Assembly (NCBI GenBank): GCA_004298335.1 | Contig: SCTG01000026.1 | Location: 1-42,271, forward strand | Direction: 5' to 3' | DNA: 42,271 nucleotides | Origin: Nitrospirota bacterium | GTDB taxonomy: Bacteria; Nitrospirota; Nitrospiria; Nitrospirales; NS-4 | Part shown: positions 7,030-14,445 of the stretch, in pieces | How positions within the stretch are numbered: position 1 is the first letter of the stretch | How the letters are laid out: each line of letters begins with the position of its first letter | Notes under the pieces: generated by a model | Told to the model about the DNA's origin: nothing | Databases searched by the model: none | The model's input: the letters and a program-made list of their open reading frames with translations, nothing else | Translations under genes and position numbers: made by a program

Positions 7030-7752
7030 GTGGTAGAACGCGAACACAAAGGGCTGGTGCTCATCGCGGCCCCCATCGCGGAATTGCGCTGGCAGTGGAG
7101 CCAGGGGCTGGGGCTGCGCTATGCCTTCCACGAGGTCGCCGAGCGGCACGAGTTGGAGCGCGACATGGAGGCGCTTCACCCCGCCGTTCTTCTGCTCGAC
7201 CTCGCGTTGTGCCCGTCAGGCGGCACGACGGAGATTGCCCTCATTCAGCGGGCGAGTCCTTCGACGAAGATCCTGGTGCTGACCGGCAATCCGGTTGAAG
7301 CGGAAGGGGTCGCCGCATTGAAAGCAGGAGCGCGCGGGTACTGCCGGCGGGATGTCGCCCCCGCGCTTATGCGGAAAGCCGTTGAAATGATCCAGGAAGG
7401 GCAGGTGTGGATGGAACGCACGATCCTTCCCCATCTGCTGGAGGAGTTGACCTCTTCGGATGAGCACCGCCTGCAGGCGTCCTCGCTGGCTCCGGACGGT
7501 CCCTTGACCCGCTTGACCCGTCGCGAGCACGACGTGTCCGACCTGATTGCCAGCGGCGCCTCCAACCGGGAGATTGCCCGGCGGCTCCATGTCACCGAGG
7601 CGACCGTCAAGGCGCATCTCACCGCCATCTTTCGCAAGCTCGGGGTGTCCGACCGGCTCCAACTGGGCTTGTACGTGACGCGGCACACGAAAGACGCGGT
7701 CGCCGATCCCGCGCCCGCCGAGCAGGATCTTCTGCGATCAAAGTCGAATTGA
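7027..7752 (+). CDS. LuxR/NarL-type regulator with degenerate receiver domain (paralogue 2)
   Basis: 241 residues, clearly paralogous along its whole length to the protein at 6151. The receiver keeps Asp58 (VLLLDLAL) and Thr86. The strand-1 acidic pair is replaced by Ala-Ala ([10 protein letters not shown]), and the conserved lysine is Arg103 (AGARGYC), so phosphorylation chemistry is even less likely than in its sister. The C-terminal helix-turn-helix is intact ([35 protein letters not shown]). Two consecutive GTG codons at 7027 and 7030 are possible starts. The first lies inside a 22-base palindrome and neither has a ribosome site. The pair probably regulates through something other than phosphate, such as partner binding; that is inference. 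Confidence 0.8.
   Translation: MVVEREHKGLVLIAAPIAELRWQWSQGLGLRYAFHEVAERHELERDMEALHPAVLLLDLALCPSGGTTEIALIQRASPSTKILVLTGNPVEAEGVAALKAGARGYCRRDVAPALMRKAVEMIQEGQVWMERTILPHLLEELTSSDEHRLQASSLAPDGPLTRLTRREHDVSDLIASGASNREIARRLHVTEATVKAHLTAIFRKLGVSDRLQLGLYVTRHTKDAVADPAPAEQDLLRSKSN
7735..7750. promoter_or_regulatory. near-copy of the recurrent palindrome (instance G)
   Basis: CGATCAAAGTCGAATT differs by one base from CGACCAAAGTCGAATT at 22552. It overlaps the end of the LuxR-type gene and lies about 185 bases before the receiver-PAS gene at 7937. A poorer copy, CGCTATAAGTCTAATT (7851-7866), sits 70 bases before the same gene. Confidence 0.4.
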
Positions 7753-7936
7753 TTCGTCGCTGAATGTCGATATAGCCTGCACGGACGGCATATTTGTGCG
7801 CCCATCGCGAAAGGGATCGCCTACGGGCGGAAGTCGGCGCGGGCTGAGTGCGCTATAAGTCTAATTTCTTTTCAGGGCCGGTCTTGCTAGACCGGACCAT
7901 AACTTGTCGGACCATGGGACAGACATAGGCGGAGCG

Positions 7937-9172
7937 ATGCGGATACTGTACCTCTCGGATAGTCCAAGCAGCAGGGACCTCGTGCTGGGCAAACTGGCGG
8001 AGGAGGGCATTGCGTGCGACCTTCGATGCGTCGAAACGTGCGCGCAGTTTCAGGCCGCGCTCGGACAGGGCGCGTACGACCTGTTCTTGGCGGACTATTC
8101 GCTGCCCTCGTTCGAAATCTACTCGGTATTGGCCGTCACGCGGGAGAAACGTCTCGATGTGCCGTTCATTCTCCTCTCCGAGACGCTGGGGGACGAACTG
8201 ACGGTCGAGGCACTCAAAGCCGGCGCGACGGATATCGTGCAGAAGCGGAAACCATCCCGGCTGGTCGCCGCCGTGCGTCGCGCGATGCGGGACGCGGGGG
8301 CCTGGCGCATGCGCCGATGGGAACTGGAGGAGTTGAGGGCCGAGCGGGAACGCCTCGCGCTGACGTTGGAGAGCCTCGGGGAGGGAGTCCTGACGACCGA
8401 TCCGGACGGGAATGTCGCCTCGGTCAACCGGATTGCGGAAGCCTTGACCGGCTGGGCCTATGAGGAGGCGGTTGGGAAGCCGTTGGCTCGTGTCTTTCCT
8501 CTTCTCGATGAGCGCACGCGCAAGCCGTGCGAGAGTCCTGTCGAGCGCGTTCTGATCACCGGCGGAAGCGGTGGACTGTTGACGCGCGCCACGCTGGTTG
8601 CCAAGGGGGGCACAGAACGGCCGATTGCCTATGCCGGCGCCACCATCCGCGGCCGCACGGAGCAAGTCCTGGGGGTGGTGCTGTCGTTTCATGAAGAACC
8701 TGAACGCGCGACGCACGGGCACGAATTGTCCATAGAAAAGAAACTTGAAGCGCTTCGGGCCTTTGCCGGCGGCATTGCCAATGACTGTAACGAAGTCATC
8801 ACGACGCTTGTCGGGCATATCGCGATGGCCAAGCTCGCCGTCAACAGCCGGGACGAGTCGTTGCTGCGCTTGATTAACGAAGTCGAGCAGGCATCCATTC
8901 AAGTCAAGCGGCTGGTCTGGCGGTTGGAGACCTTTGCCAGGGGCTCCAAACAAGTCGAGCCGCCGGCGTCGATTGCCGATTTGGTTCTCATGGGGAAGGA
9001 GCGCGAACGGGAACGCGCAGAGAAAAAGCTCTCCAGCGCCGACCTGATCCTCATCGGCTCGGAACGAGAACGAAAGCAGGAGCGGCGAGTCTGCGCCGGC
9101 AATCAGGTCGGGCATGAATCTTCCCCGCAACATCCTGTCCAGCCGCAGCAGCCGTCTCCAGCAACAGTCTAG
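7937..9172 (+). CDS. receiver-PAS protein with a histidine-less kinase-type H box (pseudokinase)
   Basis: 411 residues: a receiver (1-120) with Asp53 (FLADYSLPSF), Ser81 and Lys103; a PAS domain (about 140-255: ALTLESLGEGVLTTDPDGNV); and a dimerisation-type segment FAGGIANDCNEVITTLVGHI. That segment matches the H box of hybrid kinases (normally GGIAHDFNN), but Asn282 replaces the phosphorylated histidine. No ATP-binding domain follows. The tail holds a near-repeat (ADLVLMGKERER and ADLILIGSERER) and a low-complexity end. The protein can perhaps receive phosphate but cannot transmit it like a kinase; a decoy, scaffold or dimer partner is plausible. I chose the ATG at 7937 (GGCGGAG before it) over a TTG at 7904. 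Confidence 0.75.
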   Translation: MRILYLSDSPSSRDLVLGKLAEEGIACDLRCVETCAQFQAALGQGAYDLFLADYSLPSFEIYSVLAVTREKRLDVPFILLSETLGDELTVEALKAGATDIVQKRKPSRLVAAVRRAMRDAGAWRMRRWELEELRAERERLALTLESLGEGVLTTDPDGNVASVNRIAEALTGWAYEEAVGKPLARVFPLLDERTRKPCESPVERVLITGGSGGLLTRATLVAKGGTERPIAYAGATIRGRTEQVLGVVLSFHEEPERATHGHELSIEKKLEALRAFAGGIANDCNEVITTLVGHIAMAKLAVNSRDESLLRLINEVEQASIQVKRLVWRLETFARGSKQVEPPASIADLVLMGKERERERAEKKLSSADLILIGSERERKQERRVCAGNQVGHESSPQHPVQPQQPSPATV

Positions 9173-9271
9173 CCGTCCCCGAACCGGCCGCCGAGGCCCC
9201 GGCTCGCCACGGCACATCCTGACAGGCGAGCCGTTCCACTCGGCTCCTTGACTTTTGTCGAAGCTCGCGAA

Positions 9272-9291
9272 AATTCGACGAAGGTCGAATT
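9272..9291. promoter_or_regulatory. 20-base palindrome AATTCGAC-GAAG-GTCGAATT (instance C)
   Basis: Eight-base perfect arms around a 4-base centre, the longest arms among the recurrent palindromes, although the centre differs (GAAG rather than TTAA or CAAA). An extra GTCGAA half-site lies just upstream at 9257. It sits 63 bases before the exported-peptide gene at 9355. Confidence 0.5.
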
Positions 9292-9354
9292 GAAGACGAG
9301 GGGACAAACCTGATGTGATGACGCCTGAACTCGCGGTTCCACACGGGAGCGCAC

Positions 9355-9663
9355 ATGACAAAGCAGCGGAGGCTTCTGCGGACGATCGGACGACTGGGGA
9401 TTTTGAGTTCGCTGGCCGTGGTCTGGCTTGGCGGCCTCGCGTGGGCAAACATCACCGTCGTCAAGCAAGCTGAACTGACCGTGCGGACTGCACCGAGCGC
9501 AACCACCCCGCACGCGGCGCCGGACTCCCTCGCGCCCTCCTCAAGCGGGGCCGGCGACTCCGCCAGGACAGCCAAGAAATCCGAGGAGAAGAGTACGGCC
9601 AAGGCCAGGCTGCTCGTCATCTTGCTGAAGATGTTTGAAGGGTATCGAGGCGCGTCGCCGTAA
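9355..9663 (+). CDS. small exported protein with conserved C-terminal motif (paralogue of the one at 10146)
   Basis: 102 residues. A Sec signal peptide (basic start, hydrophobic core, cleavage after GGLAWA) leaves a mature chain of about 70 residues. This has a low-complexity Pro/Ala/Ser/Lys middle and a hydrophobic C-terminal segment, AKARLLVILLKMFEGYRGAS then Pro. The protein at 10146 has the same plan and ends KAKFLAIFLTLFDGHRGGTP, so the shared tail reads K-A-[RK]-[LF]-L-x-I-x-L-x-x-F-[ED]-G-x-R-G-x-x-P. The function is unknown. The tail might be a membrane anchor or processing signal. It is followed 34 bases later by a PilZ-like gene. GGGAG precedes the start. Confidence 0.7.
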   Translation: MTKQRRLLRTIGRLGILSSLAVVWLGGLAWANITVVKQAELTVRTAPSATTPHAAPDSLAPSSSGAGDSARTAKKSEEKSTAKARLLVILLKMFEGYRGASP

Positions 9664-9697
9664 TTGCGGCCGCGCGCGAGCGTGGGGAGGGAGAACC

Positions 9698-10090
9698 ATG
9701 GAGAAAGGAACGGTCATGACACTCGCTGATCCCATCATTGAGCCGGTTCGCGGACCTGACATTGCGCCCCAAGCCCGCCTGTTGTCTCGTACCTATATTT
9801 GGCTGCGGGAGGGCGGCGATAAGTACTGGGGCACCGTGGCCAGCGTCAGCCGCTCCCGCGTCACGGTCTGCACGCATGCGCGATTCAAGCTCAATGCGAA
9901 AGTCACGGTGCGGTTCCACTTCCAAATCGCCGGCAAGTATATGGTCGCCGAGGAACTGGAGAGCAAGGTCATTTGGCAGAGCGGCGACAGCGCGGCTTTC
10001 GGATTCGATCCCCCGCTGACCGTCGGATCGCCCGCTTTGCAAAAGGTCCCTCGCCTCGAGGCCCATCTTGCCAGGCAGGGAGCGGGTTAG
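9698..10090 (+). CDS. PilZ-like protein with eroded c-di-GMP motifs
   Basis: 130 residues from an ATG at 9698 preceded by GGGGAGGGAG. The fold resembles PilZ (KYWGTVASVSRSRVTVCTHA, VTVRFHFQIAGKYMVAEELE, SKVIWQSGDSAAFGFDPPLT) and aligns with the PilZ protein at 10461 over the C-terminal two thirds; both end GSPALQ then LxAHL. The arginine motif is incomplete (LLSRTYIWL), and the D/N-x-S-x-x-G motif is replaced by ASVSRSR. It has therefore probably lost cyclic di-GMP binding while keeping the barrel. It forms a unit with the exported protein at 9355. Confidence 0.7.
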   Translation: MEKGTVMTLADPIIEPVRGPDIAPQARLLSRTYIWLREGGDKYWGTVASVSRSRVTVCTHARFKLNAKVTVRFHFQIAGKYMVAEELESKVIWQSGDSAAFGFDPPLTVGSPALQKVPRLEAHLARQGAG

Positions 10091-10145
10091 TGCGCGGCCA
10101 GGTCTCGGGGCGCCTGGTCCGCATCGGATCGCTGATGGCGCACGT

Positions 10146-10454
10146 TTAGGGGGTGCCGCCGCGGTGTCCGTCGAACAATGTTAGGAAGATGGCCAAGAAT
10201 TTGGCCTTGGTTTTTTTCTTGTCCTCGGCGTGCTTGTCCTTCTCGCCTGCGGTGCTCTTCTCGACCGCGGGCTTCGCTGCGGGATCCGGGAGATCGGGCG
10301 AGGTTGCGGGGGGCGGCGTGTTTTGCGCAACCGGCGCCGGCTGCTTCCCCGTCATGTCGTCAGCCCGGGCGATCCCGCTGAGCCCGCCGCAAGCCAAGAC
10401 ACTCAACAGCCCCACCGCGCCGATTGCCTGGAGAATCCTGGGTCCACGGTTCAT
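10146..10454 (-). CDS. small exported protein with conserved C-terminal motif (paralogue of 9355)
   Basis: 102 residues, the same length as its paralogue. The signal peptide has a hydrophobic core LLSVLACGGLSGIARA and a probable cleavage after ARA; a Cys within it makes a lipoprotein less likely but not excluded. The middle is rich in Pro, Ala, Lys and Glu, and the tail is KAKFLAIFLTLFDGHRGGTP. It is the last gene of a minus-strand operon (40-residue and 59-residue membrane proteins, PilZ, this gene) under a sigma-54 promoter at 11200-11215. The ATG lies seven bases after the PilZ gene and uses GAGG inside its end. Confidence 0.7.
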   Translation of the reverse strand: MNRGPRILQAIGAVGLLSVLACGGLSGIARADDMTGKQPAPVAQNTPPPATSPDLPDPAAKPAVEKSTAGEKDKHAEDKKKTKAKFLAIFLTLFDGHRGGTP

Positions 10455-10460
10455 CGGCCG

Positions 10461-10844
10461 TCACGCCTCTTTCATCATCAGATGAGCGACAAGACACGGT
10501 GCCTGTTGCAGGGCGGGGGAACCGGTGGCCAGCGGCGGCGCGAATTCCAGTCCCATGTTGTCGCCATTCCTCCAGATGACTTTCGCGGCCAGCGACTCCG
10601 TTGCCTCGCCGCCTTCTTCATCTTGGAAGCGAAAGCGGATGGTGACCAGCCGGCCCGGCTTCAGGGACTGCCTGGCGCAGAGCGCCACGCCGGTCCAGCT
10701 GAGATTGCGCAGGCTTCCCCAATAGACGTCCAGGGCGCCGGCCGCCAGCACATCCACACGCGTCAGGAGGTGGTAGCGCCGTGTCCTCCGGCGCTCGCCG
10801 ACCAGCGTCCCAACGGTCTTGCGGGGCAATGCCATCTTCTCCAT
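10461..10844 (-). CDS. PilZ-domain protein with intact c-di-GMP-binding motifs
   Basis: 127 residues. Both PilZ motifs are present: an arginine cluster (RRRTRRYHLL, about residues 18-27) and NLSWTGVAL, which fits N-x-S-x-x-G. It is therefore expected to bind cyclic di-GMP. No cyclase or phosphodiesterase gene is in the window. It aligns with the eroded PilZ protein at 9698. The start has GGGAGG at normal spacing, and the gene follows a 59-residue membrane protein gene by 13 bases in a sigma-54 operon. Confidence 0.8.
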   Translation of the reverse strand: MEKMALPRKTVGTLVGERRRTRRYHLLTRVDVLAAGALDVYWGSLRNLSWTGVALCARQSLKPGRLVTIRFRFQDEEGGEATESLAAKVIWRNGDNMGLEFAPPLATGSPALQQAPCLVAHLMMKEA

Positions 10845-10857
10845 GGTCCGTTCCTCC

Positions 10858-11037
10858 CTATTCCTCCGTCGAGTGCGCGTGAATGCGCTTGGTGATCGCG
10901 AGCCGCCTTCCCGTGAAGTGGAGAAAGCGGGCCGGCGTGCCGGGCCCCCGTCGTTTCGCGTGTTCCCTCACGCCGCTCCACTTGAAGACCAGGCCGACGA
11001 GAATCGAAACGATCAGAAGCCCCCCCATGTCCTGCAT
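10858..11037 (-). CDS. 59-residue membrane protein
   Basis: A short gene with an ideal ribosome site (AAGGAGG, seven bases before the ATG). The product starts MQDMGGLLIVSILVGLVFKW, one membrane helix, followed by a strongly basic tail (GVREHAKRRGPGTPARFLHF and a final GRRLAITKRIHAHSTEE). It lies 12 bases after the 40-residue gene and 13 bases before PilZ, so co-transcription is very likely. Function is unknown. The single helix with a cytoplasmic basic tail suggests an adaptor or membrane anchor; that is inference. Confidence 0.7.
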   Translation of the reverse strand: MQDMGGLLIVSILVGLVFKWSGVREHAKRRGPGTPARFLHFTGRRLAITKRIHAHSTEE

Positions 11038-11049
11038 GCCATTCCTCCT

Positions 11050-11172
11050 TCAACATCGGTACAAAAAGACCGTGAGCTTGAAGACGCTCCCCACCAGCGC
11101 TGCCAAGAGGGCGACGTTCAGCACCAAAAAACCCGCGAGCTGCAGTTCATCCACCCAGTGAGGCAAGCCCAT
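11050..11172 (-). CDS. 40-residue membrane protein, first gene of the sigma-54 operon
   Basis: Starts MGLPHWVDELQLAGFLVLNV and ends in a second hydrophobic stretch and FLYRC: one long membrane helix with little else. GGACGGAGGG precedes the ATG. The segment D-E-LQLAGFL resembles D-G-LQLVGFL in the 62-residue membrane protein at 22256, suggesting a small family used at both loci. The sigma-54 -12 element is 28 bases before the start codon. Confidence 0.65.
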   Translation of the reverse strand: MGLPHWVDELQLAGFLVLNVALLAALVGSVFKLTVFLYRC

Positions 11173-11482
11173 GCCCTCCGTCCCTCACACCCTATCGTGA
11201 GCAAGGAATGGACCACGAGCCAAGATGTCCAGGACTTGCAACAAAATGCGGGAATTGGACGGCCAATCCACTCGGCGGGGAGAAGAGAGAGAAGGGAAAC
11301 GGATTCAGTATTTCTACGTCAAGCAGCCGTATCGTATTGAATTTTCTGAGACTGACGTCCGTAGTGATTCGCCTTCAGTGGAGAAGGCGGGGAGAGCGAC
11401 GCAGGATTTTCCTTGTAAAAAGAACGCCTTGCCGGCGGTCTGTTGCGTGGAGACAGGGCACCGGGCGCCCTGAACACCTGCA
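11173..11482. other. 310-base gap holding the promoter of the small-protein operon
   Basis: No gene recognised. It contains the sigma-54 module read on the minus strand (11200-11371) and a 7-base-pair hairpin CGCCTTC-AGTGGA-GAAGGCG (11370-11389) that overlaps the outermost conserved box. The hairpin may also weakly terminate transcription from the zinc-ribbon gene. Plus-strand frames here are open by GC bias and lack ribosome sites. Confidence 0.5.
11200..11371 (-). promoter_or_regulatory. sigma-54 promoter module, copy 3 (reads into the small-protein operon)
   Basis: On the minus strand the core is TGGTCC-ATTCC-TTGCT (11215 to 11200), with GG-N10-GC. Upstream, in order towards 11371, are GGACAT (from 11230), CTGAATCCGTTTCC (from 11308), GAAAAT (from 11346) and CGAATC (from 11371). 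The same four boxes precede 16233 and 21567. CGAATC to GAAAA is 25 bases in all three, GAAAA to CTGAA is 36-38, and CTGAA to the -24 box is 92-93. The boxes 90-160 bases upstream are where an enhancer-binding activator should sit. Confidence 0.7.
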
Positions 11483-11713
11483 TCAATTCCCGAGCCGAAC
11501 AACCGCGAATTTTCTGCTGGACGTCCTGGCGGATCGATTGGCGGGAGCGGCCAGAGACGGCGTTTGCCCAAGCCGATGTTGCATGATTATCGGGTCCACC
11601 ACATCACCACAGTTTATGCACCGCCAGGTGTGAAGCCAGAGACGCTCCCCACCATCCTGCATTTCAATGAAGTGGTCCCCTGTCATCAGTCCATGGCATC
11701 GCTGGCAAGGCAT
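11483..11713 (-). CDS. small zinc-ribbon protein (paralogue of the one at 17743)
   Basis: 76 residues. Two CxxC knuckles (MPCQRCHGLM at the start and WRCINCGDVV about 30 residues later) make a four-cysteine zinc ribbon. A basic tail follows. The same pattern (C-x-R-C-x-G-L-M, then W-R-C-I-x-C-G-[DE]-V-[VL]-D) occurs in the 64-residue protein at 17743. I chose the ATG at 11713 because both paralogues then start M-x-C; an upstream ATG at 11743 has no ribosome site. Its job is unknown; small ribbons of this kind often bind RNA, DNA or a protein partner. The palindrome at 11789 is 75 bases upstream. Confidence 0.65.
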   Translation of the reverse strand: MPCQRCHGLMTGDHFIEMQDGGERLWLHTWRCINCGDVVDPIIMQHRLGQTPSLAAPANRSARTSSRKFAVVRLGN

Positions 11714-12031
11714 CCTGCACCTATCACGTGGACGGCGTTCCATGCGCCGTAGGTTTTCGATACGCCCTCGGGCTGGCCACAGTCCATTCGACTTAAGTCG
11801 ACGAGGGAAGGGCCTGGATTGGTTTCTCGCGTGACATCAGGGGGTTACGGCGGGGCCGGGAGAAAGAAAGAGACCGCTGTCGTCCTGGTGTGTCCCACCC
11901 TCGGCTAATTGCGCGCGCCCCTTGCCGTGCTTTAAGTTGCCTGTACAACCATCGCCAGCGTCGATGGAAGTGGTCCCGGCTGGCCTGTGCGTGATGACGC
12001 AATGGCCGTTTGAATCAGAGGAAAGGCGCGC
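11714..12031. other. 318-base divergent gap between zinc-ribbon and PilZ genes
   Basis: No gene recognised on either strand. It contains the recurrent palindrome at 11789-11800. No sigma-54 core was found here, and I see no convincing terminator or second element. Confidence 0.5.
11789..11800. promoter_or_regulatory. palindrome CGACTTAAGTCG (instance D)
   Basis: Identical to the 12-base core at 3523, here flanked by ATT and ACG. It lies 75 bases before the zinc-ribbon start (minus strand) and 231 bases before the PilZ start (plus strand). Confidence 0.55.
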
Positions 12032-12379
12032 ATGCTTGAAACGCAGACAAGAGGCACGGAACGACGACGCAGCCACCGGGTTCTCTTGGCGGCGCCCATC
12101 ATTATTGAGAGCCTGGATTCCCTGGTGTTTTTCAGCGGACGCTGCAATACCGTGGATGTGAGCTTTCACGGCTGTCAGTTCTTCATCTCCCGTCCGTTCA
12201 GGCGTGGCGTGCAACTGCGCCTCGACATTCCCCATACGCAGCACACCGCCATCGCGCATGTCGTGCGATCAATGCCGGCTGCGCCTGACATGAAAGTGAT
12301 GCTCTGGAAGGTCGGCGTGGAACTTGCCCACCCGGGCAACTTCTGGGGAGTGGAGTCCCCGCCGGACTGGGTCTTGTAA
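12032..12379 (+). CDS. PilZ-domain c-di-GMP receptor
   Basis: 115 residues, essentially a bare PilZ domain. ERRRSHRVLLAAPI supplies the R-x-x-x-R motif at residues 10-23, and VDVSFHGCQFF supplies D-x-S-x-x-G. The barrel continues with RRGVQLRLDIPHT and VGVELAHPGNFWG. It should bind cyclic di-GMP. GAAAGG lies before the ATG. It is convergent with the GlrR-like regulator gene (80 bases between stops). This is the third PilZ-type protein within 3 kb. Confidence 0.82.
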   Translation: MLETQTRGTERRRSHRVLLAAPIIIESLDSLVFFSGRCNTVDVSFHGCQFFISRPFRRGVQLRLDIPHTQHTAIAHVVRSMPAAPDMKVMLWKVGVELAHPGNFWGVESPPDWVL

Positions 12380-12460
12380 CCGCGTCGCCGCGCGTGTCCT
12401 CCGGGGGAGGGGCCGGCCCGGGCTGTCTTTGCAGGATCCGAGACGGCGCGGTGCCGATCG

Positions 12461-13852
12461 TCACACCGGTGGCGCGTCTTTCTCCTCTTTGGCATCGCCG
12501 GGATGGAGACCGTGTTTCCTGAGCAGCTTGTACAGGTCGGCACGGTAGCGGCCGGCGATCTGGGCGGCGCGCGAGATGTTGCCGCCAGCCAGTTGCAGGA
12601 CTTCCTTCAAGTACTCCCGCTCGAAATCCTCCCTGGCTTCGGTCAGCGGCTTCACCTGGTCCTCCGCAGGCTGGCTGCCGGCAGGGAGCAGGTCGGCCGT
12701 GATCATGTCCTGCGTGGAGAGGACCACCGCTTTTTCAATCGCGTTCTCCAGTTCGCGGACGTTGCCGGGCCAGTGATGGAGCATCAGCTGCTGCATGGCC
12801 TCCGGCAGAAAGCCCCGGATGTTCTTGTGCATCCGTCCGGCGATCTGTTTCAGAAAGTGCTGGGCCAGCGGCGGAATGTCGTCCCGCCGTTCCCGGAGCG
12901 GCGGAACGACCAGCGGAACGACCTGGATGCGGTAGTAGAGATCCTCCCGGAACGTCCCCGCCCGGACCGCTTGTTCCAGGTCCCTGTTTGTCGACGTGAT
13001 GATCCGCACGTCGATCTTCGTCGGGCGCTCGGCCCCGACTTCCACGACTTCATGTTCCTGGAGGGCCCGCAGGAGCTTGACCTGCAAAGCCAGCGGCATC
13101 TCGCCGATCTCGTCCAGGAAGAGCGTCCCCCCGTCTGCGCTTTGGAGGAGCCCGCGCTTCGCATAGTGGGCGCCGGTGAACGCGCCCTTCACGTGCCCGA
13201 ACAGTTCGCTCTCGAAGAGGGATTCCGGGATGGCCCCGCAGTTGACGGCGACGAAGGGCCCGCGCCCCCGCCGGCTGTTGCAATGGATGACCCGGGCGAT
13301 CACCTCCTTGCCGGTGCCGGTTTCTCCGGAGATGCAGGCCGTGGCGTCGGTGTCGGCGACGTGCGCGACCTGTTGCAGCAGAACCTGCATCGCGGGGCTC
13401 CGGGCCACCACGTTCTCCAGTCCGTAGAGTTCCTTGACCAATGATCGGAGCCGCTCGATCTCACGGCTCATCCGTTGCTGAGCCAGGGCCTTCTCGATCA
13501 CGATCTTGAGTTCCTTGTCATCGAAAGGCTTCGTGAGGTAGCCATACGCGCCTTTCTGCATGGCTTCGACGGCGTTGGGGATGCTCCCGTGTGCGGTGAG
13601 GAGCAGGACCGGCAGGGACGGGTGGATGAGCAGCAGTTCCTCCAAAACCGCCAACCCGTCCCGGTCCGGAAGCCGCAGATCGGTGATGGCCAGGTCGAAG
13701 ACTTCCCGCTTGGCGACGTCGATGGCCGCTTCACCGCTCGCGCATGCGGTGACGTCGAAGCCCATGGCCGTCAACCGCATCTTGAGGAGCTGGAGCAGTC
13801 CCTGATCGTCGTCCACCGTGAGTATGCGTTCCTGTGCCATCGGCGTCCTCAT
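12461..13852 (-). CDS. glrR: NtrC-family sigma-54 activator, GlrR/QseF type
   Basis: 463 residues: receiver (acidic residues at 14-16, Asp58 in ITDLRLPDRDG, Lys in YLTKPFDD), AAA+ domain with Walker A GETGTGKE (176-183), the sigma-54-contacting loop GAFTGA (223-228) and Walker B TLFLDEIGE, and a Fis-type helix-turn-helix at the end (GGNISRAAQIAGRYRADLYK). It has every part needed to open sigma-54 promoters. The gene order kinase, QseG-like lipoprotein, regulator matches glrK-qseG-glrR (qseE-qseG-qseF) of enterobacteria. The ATG at 13852 overlaps the lipoprotein stop by 4 bases. ATG 13840 (MAQERILTVDDD) is an alternative. It is the obvious candidate activator for the sigma-54 modules at 11200, 15975 and 21308. 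Confidence 0.9.
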   Translation of the reverse strand: MRTPMAQERILTVDDDQGLLQLLKMRLTAMGFDVTACASGEAAIDVAKREVFDLAITDLRLPDRDGLAVLEELLLIHPSLPVLLLTAHGSIPNAVEAMQKGAYGYLTKPFDDKELKIVIEKALAQQRMSREIERLRSLVKELYGLENVVARSPAMQVLLQQVAHVADTDATACISGETGTGKEVIARVIHCNSRRGRGPFVAVNCGAIPESLFESELFGHVKGAFTGAHYAKRGLLQSADGGTLFLDEIGEMPLALQVKLLRALQEHEVVEVGAERPTKIDVRIITSTNRDLEQAVRAGTFREDLYYRIQVVPLVVPPLRERRDDIPPLAQHFLKQIAGRMHKNIRGFLPEAMQQLMLHHWPGNVRELENAIEKAVVLSTQDMITADLLPAGSQPAEDQVKPLTEAREDFEREYLKEVLQLAGGNISRAAQIAGRYRADLYKLLRKHGLHPGDAKEEKDAPPV

Positions 13853-14445
13853 GGGTGAATGTCCCTGTCGGCGGGGGCCGGCATCCTGGCGGGGGGCCGC
13901 ATGGGCCGGGTCTTTTCCTTCATTTCCTGATCGATTCGTTTCAGCGCGTCCAACTGCTGCGCCAATTCCTCCATCTTTTTGTCCCGCGCCTTCACCTCGC
14001 GTTGGAGTACCAGCGTGGACGAGGACTCCAGGTCCAACAGGTCGCGGACGAGACGGTCCGCGGCTTCGGCGAAGGCGCTGTGCTGCGCAAAAAAGATCGG
14101 AGGGTTTTGCAGGAACTGCAGCCAGAACTGGCTCGACGAAGCCAGGCGGCTTTTGGGAGCCACGATCATGACGTCCTGGAAGTGCTTGGCCGCGACGGTC
14201 TGGTCTTCGTACAGGGCCGACAACGCGCGGGTGTAATGGGCGCGGTCACAGGTATGGCTCTCGGCGCAGGTGGCCAGCAGGACATCCTGCTCCCGGGCCA
14301 GCGCTTGATAGCGTTGGGCGTCGCGCGGATCCGGGACGAACAGGGGCGCGGCCGGGATGGAATGGTTTTTCATCGGCGCGCAGGCGCCCGCACCGGCGAG
14401 CAGCCCCAGCAGCAACCCGCAGGTTTGCAGACCGAAGAAATTCAT
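13849..14445 (-). CDS. qseG: QseG-like lipoprotein between kinase and regulator
   Basis: 198 residues from the ATG at 14445, which overlaps the kinase stop codon by 4 bases. A lipoprotein signal peptide ([20 protein letters not shown] then AC) is followed by a helical domain with two cysteines ([20 protein letters not shown]), a long coiled coil (about 140-190) and a proline-rich end. Similarity to QseG is by position, size and architecture rather than strong motifs. QseG in E. coli is an outer-membrane lipoprotein that regulates its kinase. The same role, reporting envelope state to the kinase, is likely here. Confidence 0.65.
   Translation of the reverse strand: MNFFGLQTCGLLLGLLAGAGACAPMKNHSIPAAPLFVPDPRDAQRYQALAREQDVLLATCAESHTCDRAHYTRALSALYEDQTVAAKHFQDVMIVAPKSRLASSSQFWLQFLQNPPIFFAQHSAFAEAADRLVRDLLDLESSSTLVLQREVKARDKKMEELAQQLDALKRIDQEMKEKTRPMRPPARMPAPADRDIHP

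Noticed and set aside
10763..11056. A 97-codon minus-strand frame over the 59-residue membrane protein.
   Set aside because: It is a different frame with no domain. The 59-codon frame has the ribosome site and a clear membrane helix.
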